Assembly (NCBI GenBank): GCA_028386065.3
Contig: JAKUCV010003238.1
Coordinates: 8,785-72,784, forward strand
Direction: 5' to 3'
Length of the DNA: 64,000 bases
Source of the DNA: Turnera subulata
Lineage: Eukaryota > Streptophyta > Magnoliopsida > Malpighiales > Passifloraceae
Positions within the stretch are counted from its first letter, which is position 1. Each line of letters starts with the position of its first letter. Under the pieces are notes generated by a model. That model had not been told where the DNA came from. It did not search any database and was given only the letters and a program-made list of their open reading frames with translations. This document shows positions 17,477-27,734 of this stretch, piece by piece. A program made the position numbers and the translations under genes.

Positions 17477-18926
17477 TTAGATCAACAATGGTATTAACTT
17501 TAATGTAAAGCTGTCAGCACATGAGAACATACAATTCCTGAGAAAGTTACAACAACAGCCCAATACTATGAAAAGACACTTAACAGCAACCTGGTGATTA
17601 TTTGCAATTTGATATACAATCTCATCCCAAAGCAATACAGAGACATATGGAAAAGACATACATATGTACAAAGGTAGAAAGCATCCAACACTAAGAGAAA
17701 ACCTATGTGAAGAAGCTCTTGAACAAGTTAGCAGACCACAGCCTTCACCTGTTATAGCAACCTCAATTGTCAGCTGCAAAAACATACAGATGGGTACTTA
17801 AAAAGGTATCATGGCATTAAACAACAGTAGAATGTTTGCATCATACTTGAATGAACAAAATCAAAACTTTATCAAGGAGCAAACCCTTGGACCCCACAAC
17901 TAAGTCGAGCAAAACACAACGCATAATCACATCATACAATTAAAAGAATTAATTCAATTGTAGTCAAGAGCAAAATACACAACTTTCTGCTTCATGTCAT
18001 CATTAAAAGAGGGAACATTCCAGGCAGAAAGATTTAAAACACAAGAGATGGCATGAGTAGAGGCATTACCAGAATTTAAGAAAGGACCCTGTCATTCCCA
18101 AAGGCCAGAGCAATCACTAAGCATCTGCAATTAAGAGGGAGGAAATCTTAAACGATAGAGATTCGAATACATACTTAGCAACAACAATTTACAAATGATC
18201 TGCTGGATTATAAAAGCATCATGACAAGAGAATAGGAAGTGAGGGGTACTATGTTAATATATGACTACCGAAAATAAAAGCCTATATATATCATGTCAGT
18301 CAAAGATAAAACTTTCTAATAAAGACAGTAATTTTCAATCCCTATTTTTATCCACTCATCCTATATTCTACTTCTCCTTCCCAGGCAAAGCAAATGAGGC
18401 CTCGTTACATGGACAGACACCTAAGCAAACCTAACCCATCGTAACTAGCTAACACAACCATATAGTTCATTAACAAGCATCTTAACCACTAGAAAGCAAA
18501 GTCAATATACCAAAATCAGTACTATCTCGCTAATCCTATGGTAATCACTCAATAATAGGTTCCCTGTTAACAATGAATCCCTCAACGATTTACCTCTTAT
18601 CCACCCGGTCTCCTACGCTAGTCCACCTTTAAGGGACATCAACGAGCCTAGACTAATCCAAATCGAGGCATGATAGGAACCGTAAAGGTTGGCATCCCTA
18701 GCTCCTATAGTGCTGCGTTCCCAAGTTTCGAACTTGGTTCCCAAATCTTGAACTCGCAATGTCTTGGTTAAGCTAAACACCTATATTTTCTAATTGAATG
18801 AAAGGTAAAAATTACTCACAAAGACTCTAAATAAACCCACAAAATCACATTACTTGAACTCTTAACCTCACTACACTAAGCTCAATCATGTAGCAAGCAA
18901 CAAAACAACACAAACTGAATACAAAA
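17477..18926 (-). other. Probable 3' UTR or downstream region of the stress-protein gene
   Basis: No independent gene is seen. On the minus strand a donor-like site directly at the end of the stress-protein frame (around 18931) and an acceptor-like tttttgcag near 17776 would allow a 3' intron. The spliced product would end a few residues differently (QRADN instead of QRG). The 102-codon minus frame at 17477-17785 is then UTR. A SINE-like repeat (18590-18790) lies inside. Confidence 0.35.
18590..18790 (-). repeat. SINE-like dispersed repeat, copy a
   Basis: On the minus strand it contains gaaccaagttcgaaacttgggaa (like a tRNA-type B box) followed by gctagggatgccaacctttacggttcctatcatgcc and gtcccttaaaggtggactag. 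The same order of blocks recurs at 51945-52095 and in part at 25885-26005. No polymerase III terminator or target duplication was established. Confidence 0.5.
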
Positions 18927-19712
18927 TTAACCTCTTTGCTCATCCAAACCATCCTCCTCCTCTAGCTCCTGCTCCTCCTGCTCGGGCTCCACTTCCGGCA
19001 CGGGGTGCAACTCCAGCTCATCTCCTAGCCTCTCCTTCTCTCCCCTAACCTCACCGCCAGCATCCTTACTACTGTCTCTCACCACAACCACGGGACACAC
19101 ACAATGGTGCACACAATAATCACTCACGCTCCCTAGCCGCCCTCCACCTCCCCTTTTCGCGCCTGCCCCGCCGCCGCCGAACCCTCTGCTCCCCATTATC
19201 ATCGCACTCAACCCCAACCTCTCCACCTCCAAGCACAGCCTCTCCTTGAGGTCGTGGTCCTTCACTATGTGGATCTTGTACGGCACCTCCGCCTCGATGA
19301 GGGGCTTGGCCAAGGCGAGAGCTTTGCTGTTCGTGAAGTTGTCGAAGTCGTCCTCCAGCCGGGTCAGCGCCTCCGGCGGGATGGAGGCGTCTTGCCGGTG
19401 GTGCTGGTGGTGGGTCTGGGGGGAGGAGGAAGGGGAGAGGTGGAGGGAGCCCCAGTCGGCGCCGTAGAGGACGGAGGTGGGGCGGACGTGGAGGAGGATG
19501 ACGGCGTCGCCGGGGCGGAGGTAGTTATCCACGGCCCACGCCACGGCGTAGGCGGACTCCTCGCTCAGGTCGACGGCGATCGCTATGCGGCGTTGGGCCC
19601 CCGCCGTCGGGGTGGGGGTGGGAGAGTTGGTGGCGGAGATGCCGGAGCAGACGCGGAGAGTAGGGAGGGGCGGAACCGGGAGGTCCGGGTCGGGTCGGGG
19701 GTTTGCGTTCAT
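18927..19712 (-). CDS. Universal stress protein, PHOS32-like
   Basis: 261 residues. The start chosen is the ATG at 19712-19710 (MNANPRPDPD), because the longer frame to 19883 only adds leader sequence and runs through the TATA region. After a proline-rich N-terminus comes the UspA fold: RRIAIAVDLSEESAYAVAWAV, LRPGDAVILLHV, VPYKIHIVKDHDLKERLCLEVERLGLSAMIMGSRGFG. An ATP-binding signature G-S-R-G-F-G ... G-S-V-S-D follows, split by a glycine-rich insert, then YCVHHCVCPVVVVR. The C-terminus is very acidic (EPEQEEQELEEEDG). Proteins of this group are cytosolic, nucleotide-binding and stress-responsive; some are phosphorylated. An alternative C-terminus through a 3' intron is possible. The coding sequence is much more GC-rich than its surroundings. 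Confidence 0.92.
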   Translation of the reverse strand: MNANPRPDPDLPVPPLPTLRVCSGISATNSPTPTPTAGAQRRIAIAVDLSEESAYAVAWAVDNYLRPGDAVILLHVRPTSVLYGADWGSLHLSPSSSPQTHHQHHRQDASIPPEALTRLEDDFDNFTNSKALALAKPLIEAEVPYKIHIVKDHDLKERLCLEVERLGLSAMIMGSRGFGGGGAGAKRGGGGRLGSVSDYCVHHCVCPVVVVRDSSKDAGGEVRGEKERLGDELELHPVPEVEPEQEEQELEEEDGLDEQRG

Positions 19713-19844
19713 TTTTTTTTTTGGTTTTCCGGTTTGACTTTGGAGGGAATCGAAACAAGAAGAGACAGAAGGGAGAAAAATTTTGTCGGAAATGTTAAAA
19801 TGGAGGGAGAAGCTAACGATGCCTTCCTTTTTTGACTTACTCAC

Positions 19845-19851
19845 TATATAT
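19845..19851 (-). promoter_or_regulatory. Candidate TATA box of the stress-protein gene
   Basis: Minus-strand catatatagtg lies about 135 bases upstream of the chosen ATG at 19712. This spacing fits a leader of about 100 bases and supports the downstream start over the longer open frame that begins inside this box region. Confidence 0.5.
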
Positions 19852-22250
19852 GGGCACAGCACAGGCCCAACAAATTTAACCAAAAAAAATACTTAAATTA
19901 ATTGAGATATGATAACAATTATAAATATTAACATATTTTGTTGAGTTTTTTAGTTCAATTTTTTGTTTATGTTGAAAATTCTCGGTGAATTGAAAATCTT
20001 TATTAAGAAACTCATCTACCATAATCAGGTACACGACCCGAGTTGAATTCGGATTAGTCAGAGTAAAGCTTCGGATATCGGATGAGGAAAAAAATTCTCA
20101 TTCGAAAACTTGCTAGGTGCAACCAATTTAATATCAATTATTTTAGTGCCATTTGGTTTTTCTGTATTTTGTTTCTTTCTGATTAGGTGATGAAGGGGGT
20201 TTTTTTGGGGTTAAGATCATGCTTGGTTGGGTCTTTAGACTTTGACTCACATGTATTCTATTAATTTTTAACCGGATAGATTCATATAGATCATGATTCC
20301 CTAAGTTTGGTGTGAAATTTTTAATTTGTATGGTATTGGAATTGTTAGTTAAGTCTTCAAATCATCATCTCCAATCCATCTAAGCATCATCCGTTGGTCA
20401 GTATGGTCAAGTTTTAGACCTACACCTACCAGGGATTTTTAATACCAATTTTTAGTTTATATATTAAGATCTAGAGAAGGGTAATACACTCTAAACCACT
20501 AGAAACAATCGGTTAAACAAAAATAACAGAGAAAAGAGAAAAATTGCCATGAAGGAGAAAACTAAAGGTCACTCAAAGAATCAATCTAACTAAGGCTGTA
20601 ATGAAGGCTTTGGTTTCTTTCTCTGTCACATTACTCTGGCGTGACCCAGTTCTTCAAGTTATATGTCCATGGTCCATGGTTTGGATGCTTAATGTCTTTA
20701 CTTTTAACTTTAAAGCCTCAATTTTGCATCATTTCACAGTTATGAAGCGGAAAAGATATATGAAGGAAGGTGGGAGGATTGATACTTTTCAAGTAATGCC
20801 ACAAATTAGTCTAGCCAATGCCACATTACCATCAGTTTAGTATAAAAAATTGTTGTAACTTCAACTAGTGGGCAAAAAATTTAGGCTAGGAGGAGCTCTA
20901 CGAGTTCAAACTATTGTGTTTAGAGAGCGCTTGACTTCTAATGAAAACTCAGTTAACCAAGTCAATACTTTTTGGAAAGAAACAAAAGCAAAGAGAAGTC
21001 TTCAATTCAATTGGCTTTACATGCCTTGATTGTCAAGTACACCAATTTCACGCATGAACTTGTACAAATAACATTAATCCACCTATACAAAAGGATAAAG
21101 TACGATGTAGCAAAGATTGGAAAAAAGTGGATGCTAAGTGCCCTACTAAAGAGGCAAGAGGAGCAACATAATTAGCCAGCTGCTTACGTAGACTACATTG
21201 CATGGCCAATCCATAGCTCATCAACCAACATCACACAAACTTTGGTAAGTCAATTACAAGTCCATATCAAAGTTCTTCCTATGCCTTTGCTAAATTGAAC
21301 CTAGACAGTCTTTTTTTAGGCCAAGACAATTGCCTTGTATGAACCAAAACCCACAAGACAATGACATAAAGAGAGGTGAGACAAGACAACAAAAGGCTGA
21401 ACATAATCTCAAGAATTAGGGGCCAGCCAAAAGTTGGGTCTTTTGTTTTTGCCTTTGAGTCATATTTGCACAATTAAGACACTAGCGGTGTGTGTTTCTC
21501 ACTGCAACGTTTTTTGGATGGTCGGGGTAGGGAAGACTTTATCATTGATTCATTATGTCAATGATAACCTGGATATAGCTGTATGTTGTGATGTTTATGT
21601 CCATATTTGAAGACATTTCTTTTTGTGCTTTTATAGCTTAGAAAGTGCCTAGACATTTCTTGTCTTCTATTTTTTTTTTTTTGAACTTCTTGTCTTCTAA
21701 TTTGAGTATAATGCCTAGATATGGATGTCATTTTTTGTCTCTACCATCTATTATGGTTTTCCAACCATCAAGGTGAAAGTGTAGTGGTTAGCCTTTTGCT
21801 TATGTTTATATATATCCATCGGATTTCGATTAGACTTATGCAACTTTCAATCAATCTTGGTAGACGTATGATCTGATTGAATATGACATTTTATATGAAG
21901 ACGTCCATAATTAATGACCATTAAATATATAATTAGTAGATTATTGTGTGTTTAGATCCTAAGGGAGGATTAATTTAAAAAATATAAGGTTGTATGGTGA
22001 ATTGAAGATGACATCACTCAAACATTTTTTGTGGATGAATAAAAAAAGGATTTTTCAAGATGTTTTTATTATTTTCCAAGAAGAAAACAACATCTCTTGG
22101 GCCAATAATATTGAAAGAAACTTGTAAAGCCCAATGAGGCTTTAGTGGGCTTCGATTCTCCATTGAAGCCCATTTATCTTCTAGGGCTGAAAAATCCGCT
22201 CCATATTAGCGGGCTCCGTCGATGCAACCCACCCAATCGAAGCAAAACAA
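19852..22250. other. Intergenic, no gene supported
   Basis: AT-rich sequence between the divergent stress-protein and nuclease genes. About 20010-20130 has a run (cgacccgagttgaattcggattagtcag) reminiscent of a decayed tRNA-derived repeat. Short frames such as 20601-20840 and 20972-21175 have no recognisable domains. No other structure was seen. Confidence 0.45.
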
Positions 22251-22254
22251 AACC

Positions 22255-22256
<2 letters not shown>

Positions 22257-22287
<31 letters not shown>

Positions 22288-22289
22288 GT
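22257..22289 (+). repeat. CT microsatellite in the 5' leader of the nuclease gene
   Basis: About fourteen CT units ending 65 bases upstream of the ATG at 22354. CT-rich leaders are common in plant 5' UTRs. The antisense reading frames through it are artefacts of the repeat. Confidence 0.8.
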
Positions 22290-22353
22290 CGGTCCAAAAT
22301 TCAAAATTCGAAACGACCCGCCGTTCCTCTGCTTCCAAAAAACCGGAGGAGAA

Positions 22354-24102
22354 ATGGAGGAAAGCGCGAGCGGCGCGCTGATCTCCGTCGACAAATTCGC
22401 CGGCGGCAGCCAGTTCTACTTCCTCACCCACCTCCACTCCGACCACACCCAGGGCCTCACCTCCGCCTGGTCCAGGGGCCCGCTCTACTGCTCCAAGCTC
22501 ACCGCCAAGCTCCTCCCGCCCAAGTTCCCGGACTTCAACCTCTCCCTCCTCCGCGTCCTCAGCCCCGGCGTCTGGCACTCCCTCCCTTCCTCCTCCTCCC
22601 TCCACGTCATGCTCCTCGACGCCCACCACTGCCCCGGTAAACCCCCCTCACCCCTCCATTACTCTCCTATGACGTGGCACAACGGTTAGCAGTTTCTTCA
22701 ACGGTTACATTTTCCTGTTTTTGCGATAACGGCAGGAGCGGTTATGTTCTTGTTCCGTGGAGAATTCGGTTGCTGGCTCTACACCGGCGATTTCAGGTGG
22801 GAATCGGAGTGCGAGAGAGCGATAACCGGACGGAAGATGCTTCTAGAAGCGATCAAGGAGCATCCGGTTACTATGCTTTATTTGGATAACACTTATTGCA
22901 ATCCTTCTTATGATTTCCCTTCTCGTGATTTCGCTGCTCGCCAGGTAGGGTTTTTGTTGTTTTCTCTCTATTTTTTTGTGTTTTATAAAAACAATTAATG
23001 ATTTTGTTTTAAAAGAAAATTGAAATATTGATTGTTGTTTAATTTGATGTGTAGATTGTTGATATTATTACCTCACATCCGGAACATGATGTGATTATTG
23101 GGATTGATACTTTGGGGAAAGAAGATCTCTTGCTTTACATTGCTCGTGTGTTGAACATAAAGGTATGCCTTTCTCTTCCTGTTGTTGTTTGATAGGTTAG
23201 TAAGTTTGATCTCTTTATGGATTACATAGAGGAAAGGTTGTTTATTTAGCATATTTAAGAGCCCTAATTGTGTAGATTTAATTGGAAAAGTTAGTGATTT
23301 GATTAGCAGTGTATATGTGTGTGTGTGTGTTTTAGTTACTTTTGGGTTTCAGTTCCTCTGGTTCTGAGTATAGTTTTTTTTTTTTTCTTTCTTTGTGTGT
23401 TTTAAGATTTGGGTGTGGCCGGAACGCCTGCAAACCATGCATCTTTTGGGGTACCATGATATCTTTACTACAAAAACTACTCAAACCAGAGTGCGAGCGG
23501 TTCCTCGTTACAGTTTTAGTGTTGAAACTTTAGAAGCCTTGAATACAATGAAGCCAACAATAGGGATCATGCCATCTGGTCTGCCGTGGGTAATGAGGCC
23601 AGTTTCGGGGGATGACAATCTTTTTGGTTCCTTCCTAACTTCTCATTACAGGAGAAAGAAGTTGAGTGAAGATGGTGGGACTGGGATGGGTAAGCTGAGT
23701 GGAAATGTGGGATGTGTTGAGAGGTTTCATCAGTATATATTTTCAGTACAGTACTCTGATCATTCGTGCTTTTCGGAGATTCAGGATTTTGTTGAGCTAG
23801 TCAAGCCCACCAACCTGAAAGGAATTGTGTCATCATCATCTTGTTATGTTGACCCTCTTTATTATCTTGGTCGCCTTTGTGGAATACACCAAGTGTCAGA
23901 GAGGTTAAATTACAAAGGAGGACGGAGAGTTTGGAGAAAAAGAGTGGCTATTCGAACAAAATCTCGTCTTCAAAATGGAAACTTAACCATGAAAAGGAGG
24001 ACCTTGAGGGTGAGCTATTGTGGCGTTTGGGCAAGCAGGGTAGGTGTGCTGAGACGATCACGGCGTGGTGCTAAACTTGTGGATTATGACAGCACAGACT
24101 GA
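22354..24102 (+). CDS. SNM1/Apollo-like metallo-beta-lactamase (beta-CASP) DNA nuclease
   Basis: 431 residues. Exons: 22354-22636, 22736-22944, 23055-23162, 23407-24102 (GT-AG, total divisible by three). The metallo-beta-lactamase motif H-L-H-S-D-H is at residues 26-31, a second metal-ligand motif DAHHCPG spans the first exon junction, and YTGDFR supplies the next aspartate. The beta-CASP part follows, with LGYHDIF, IGIMPSGLPW and YSDHSCF, whose histidine is the likely last metal ligand. This architecture matches SNM1-family 5'-exonucleases acting in interstrand-crosslink repair or telomere-end processing, presumably nuclear. The tail after about residue 380 is basic (RRVWRKR, RRSRRG). The plant relatives are short DNA-repair metallo-beta-lactamase proteins of similar length. 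Confidence 0.92.
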
Positions 24103-27100
24103 TTAGTTTTGGAGTTGGTATTAGGTTAATGGAATTGTTGTAAGCATTTCTGCATATATTACTTAGTTGACACTGCTGCTGTAGGGCTCTGGCGTTAGTG
24201 GAAATCAGAAGTTGCTGGAGGTGCTAAGTTGCCTTCTACTTCAGGCATCTTGAAATTGTTATTATACTGTCCCTCAATGCTTTTCGTCTGGAGTACATCT
24301 GGGATATGAAGGAAGAAAAAGGGCAGGAAACTGAGAAGGGGAGCCAGAGGACCTATTTGTAGTTGTATTTCACCCTTAGTTTTGATCTGAGAGTGAACCC
24401 ATGTTAAAATGTTGTACAAACAGTGATCCGCATGATAGAACAAGAAAAATCCCTGCACAGACTCTTATTGTAATTTTTGTTTCAAATGCCTTTTTTTGGG
24501 TTAACTTCCTGGAAGAGACCGTGTATAGCAAAAAAAACTCATGATGCTCTGTCAAGAAAATGCAGGAAATACCCGTGCTTAGGGGTTATTCACTATATAT
24601 GACTCTAGCTTGATTAATGTTCTTGTTAACTGTCACTCTTAATGACGCACCAAAGTTCATATCATGCGATCATTGAGAACAATTCAGGTCTTGGTTTCAT
24701 CATCTCACTTGCATAGATGGTTGTGGAGGGTGCCTGTATAACGAAGTTTGTTACTGTTTGAGTGGCTGTCTCAGGTGCCTTCTGGATCATGGTACTAGAG
24801 TGTACTTTTGCTTGAAGAGGTTAATTATGACTTCTATTTGTGACTTGATTCTTTGGCTAACCTGGGGGTGATTGCCAGTGGTTAACAGTATGAATAGCAA
24901 ATCCATGTACTCTATTCCTCAATGTGGAGTTTTGGTTTATTTTTATTGCTTGTTTATGTGATTGATAGGTCTACTCCCACAGTTAAAAGTAGTAGGTGGA
25001 GAAGTTGTGTTTCTGTTCCCATAAGATTTTTCTTTTGCCGCTTTGGTAGGTTGGTTTGCACCTTTTTGGTGCCATAGATTGATTACAATGTCATGTCAAT
25101 TCTCAATCAGTGAATGCGACTGAAGACTGAAGAGTGAGGCCATGTAAATAACTTGTTCCAAGGTCTCCTGGTTCTTGTCTTGTCTCATTCAAAAATCTGA
25201 GCTTAGCCAAACCCTCCAAAGAGGCTGGTCTATTTTCATTCAATTGGCAAAGTGGGAAACAATAGTGCCAGTACCAAATTGTAGGAGATTTAAAAAGAGG
25301 TATAAATTCGTGCAAATTTAGGGTATCTACTAGATGGTGCTATCATATAGACAAGACCATAGTTATCTATGGATGCGAAAATATGAACATACACGCATAA
25401 TTGCTTTGGGGTTGAAGAAGTCAAAAAAGGGTTGTAAATCAAGCATTCAATGAAAGCAATTTCCTCAAAAAAAAAAAAAAAAAATGTTAGTGGCCAAAGC
25501 TCCCTTTCCCCATTTCACACTCACTCAGCTGGAAACCACTTAGATGATAGATATGGAAATTGATTGGTTCACCTAGTTAAAAGATATACTTAGGCTAGGA
25601 ACATGAAATTAGAATCTGAGATGACATTTTTTTTTTGGTTGTAACTGCCATTCCTTTTTTTACAAGGTACTTTTTCCCCTTTTCCGATTCTCTTTTTGTT
25701 GTAACGTCTGGGGTATATAATAAAGCTTAGCATACATGGCTCTGCTGCTGCAAAGAACCCATCTTCCTCGTTTAAAGTAGAAAAACGCTTCACAGAAAGT
25801 TGTGGAGGAAATATGTGTAGAATCATGAACATTTATCAATAAACATATACAAAATCTCTTGTCGGATCACATGTGTCTATACCCTGAACACAATTGTTAC
25901 ATATAACGGTACCAAGAACTATAAAGGTTGGTACTCTTGACCCTTAGGGTGTTACGTTCTCGAGACTCGAACTTGATAACCTCAACCAATTGATCTAACT
26001 TTGTCGGGTTTATAATGTTGCTCTTTAAACTACTGGTGTGAGCAAAATGGATTCTAAGTAAATACATAGTGGATTCAAACTAAACTTGGTAGGATAAGTA
26101 ATATTTCCTTCCCATATTATTCTTCTTGGTGCCTTGTGGGGGTTTTTGCTTGTGTCTTTGGTTGCCAGCAGGTTATTGGCATTTCTCCTATTTTCAAATG
26201 AACAATACCAGATAACTAATCCACCCACCAAATCTTCACTGATTTCAATTAGGAATTGTGTCAAAGCCTAAATGATTTACAGCTAACACATATCAGGTCA
26301 AGATGGGAACAAATCCTGACCTATTCTAACATGGAAACTTTCTTGCTTATTTGTTGCGTCTGTTTTTTCCTTGTGGCGACCACCTTTTTATTGAAACAAA
26401 GTTGGTCTTTATTTTTCTAGAGCAATAGAAGACAACATATTGAACTCTCTGCTTGAGTTCTCTGCTTGCAGTAACTGCAAATTCATGTGATACTAAAAAG
26501 AAAGAAAGTGAATCTTCTAATTTCGTAAGAGATAGATACAGGGCAACCTTGTACCTGTGGATATTAATGAACTAGAAAAGTAGGTCTATAGATTTATTAG
26601 GTTGCAAAGGCCACATGTAGCATATTAATGAAATGGGTCATTTTCATTACCATGTGAAACCAATAGTGCAGCCAGCCAAGACATTCATGAAAAGTTGATT
26701 TTTATTTTTTTTGTCTGTTCTTTTGCTAGGTCTTCTAAACAATTAGGCAATTATATAATACTAACAAATAGGAGTATTCTTTTTTCAGGCTAAACAAAGA
26801 AGCAGGGCTGGTCCCTTAAGTCTTAACCACTATTTTATGGATTTGACTTTTTCCTAACATGATTTGATTAATTTTAATGCCTTGATTTTCTCATTAGTGG
26901 CCTGAAGATATCAGTAATATAATAGTATCAGAAAAACGAAAATGGCAAGTGGCAGTCTTTTCCATTTCCCAGGTTGACCTGGGTTGGTCCTGCAGGTGAC
27001 AAACCATTGTCTTCTACAGTTTTCAAGATGATCTCTAGAAAGTCTAGTAAAAGTTGGTCTTGAATTTTATTTTTATTTTTTACTTTGAATCTTCTGTTTC

Positions 27101-27566
27101 ACATGTGTGACAATGAAGATGCTTTTGTAATCATGAGCCTCCATTTTCCATGACCCAGTCTGCTGATATTTTTACTAGGATAAATATGGAACAGATATAG
27201 TTTTTCAGTCCCAAACAGTACTTTAGACAATTGACTGTCATTTTATGAACATATCTAACGCATATGCCTAATTCATGTCAGGAATTGTTTCTTGTTAGCT
27301 GTCAAATAATTGAGGAAAACAACAGAAGTGAGGAACAATCCGTGCTGTTTTCATTTTGCACCAGGGTTTATAGATTTATCATGCAATAAAATTTAAGCAT
27401 TCTTTTTTGGACACAAAGTTGGCTTTCTTGCTGAAGAATGACTCTTGACTAGAACTACATAAATGAACTTATTGGTCATAAATGAATACATGTCGGGTTA
27501 TTTTTCCATTCTGAAATTGAAGAAATCTAGAGGGACAGAGGGCATATAAGTCAAAAGAAAGTTTTG
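24103..27566. other. Long intergenic region, no gene supported
   Basis: Holds the 3' UTR of the nuclease gene and then about 3 kb of AT-rich DNA without convincing open frames. It contains an A18 tract at about 25467 and a SINE-like repeat at 25885-26005. I see no transposase, RNA gene or RLK remnant. Confidence 0.5.
25885..26005 (-). repeat. SINE-like dispersed repeat, copy b
   Basis: Minus strand: gttagatcaattggttgaggttatcaagttcgagtctcgagaacg, resembling tRNA A and B boxes, then agagtaccaacctttatagttcttggtaccg. The second block matches copies at 18590-18790 and 51945-52095. It appears truncated. Confidence 0.45.
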
Positions 27567-27625
27567 TTGACTTTTCATGGCTTCACTGTTGTACCACCTG
27601 CACAAGTTCTCTTCACCATGATTGT
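27567..27625 (+). promoter_or_regulatory. Conserved upstream block with W-box core, SD2 gene A
   Basis: TTGACTTTTCATGGCTTCACTGT followed by ccacctgcacaagttctctt, 168 bases before the ATG at 27735. The same block lies upstream of SD2 genes D (52307), E (55661) and G (63208). TTGACT/C is the core bound by WRKY factors; binding here is inferred. Confidence 0.5.
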
Positions 27626-27679
27626 ATAGCCACTGAGACCCATTCTTCTACCCCCTCTCTTTCTCTCTCTCCCTCTCTT

Positions 27680-27686
27680 ATATAAC
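27680..27686 (+). promoter_or_regulatory. Candidate TATA box, SD2 gene A
   Basis: TATATAA after a CT-rich run (tctctctccctctcttatataacaac), 49 bases upstream of the ATG at 27735. The leader would be very short, so this is only a candidate. Confidence 0.35.
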
Positions 27687-27734
27687 AACAAGCTGCAGGT
27701 TCTTGTTTCTTGCAAGGAAAACTTCTTTGCAGCC

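Noticed and set aside
19254..19835. Plus-strand open frame of 193 codons
   Set aside because: Antisense shadow of the GC-rich universal stress protein gene; glycine/valine/glutamate-rich with no domain.
22174..22629. Minus-strand open frame of 151 codons
   Set aside because: Antisense to the first exon of the SNM1-like nuclease gene and to its CT microsatellite; low-complexity composition.
25885..26005. Possible tRNA gene on the minus strand
   Set aside because: Has A- and B-box-like strings but no closing acceptor stem or anticodon arm; fits a tRNA-derived repeat better.
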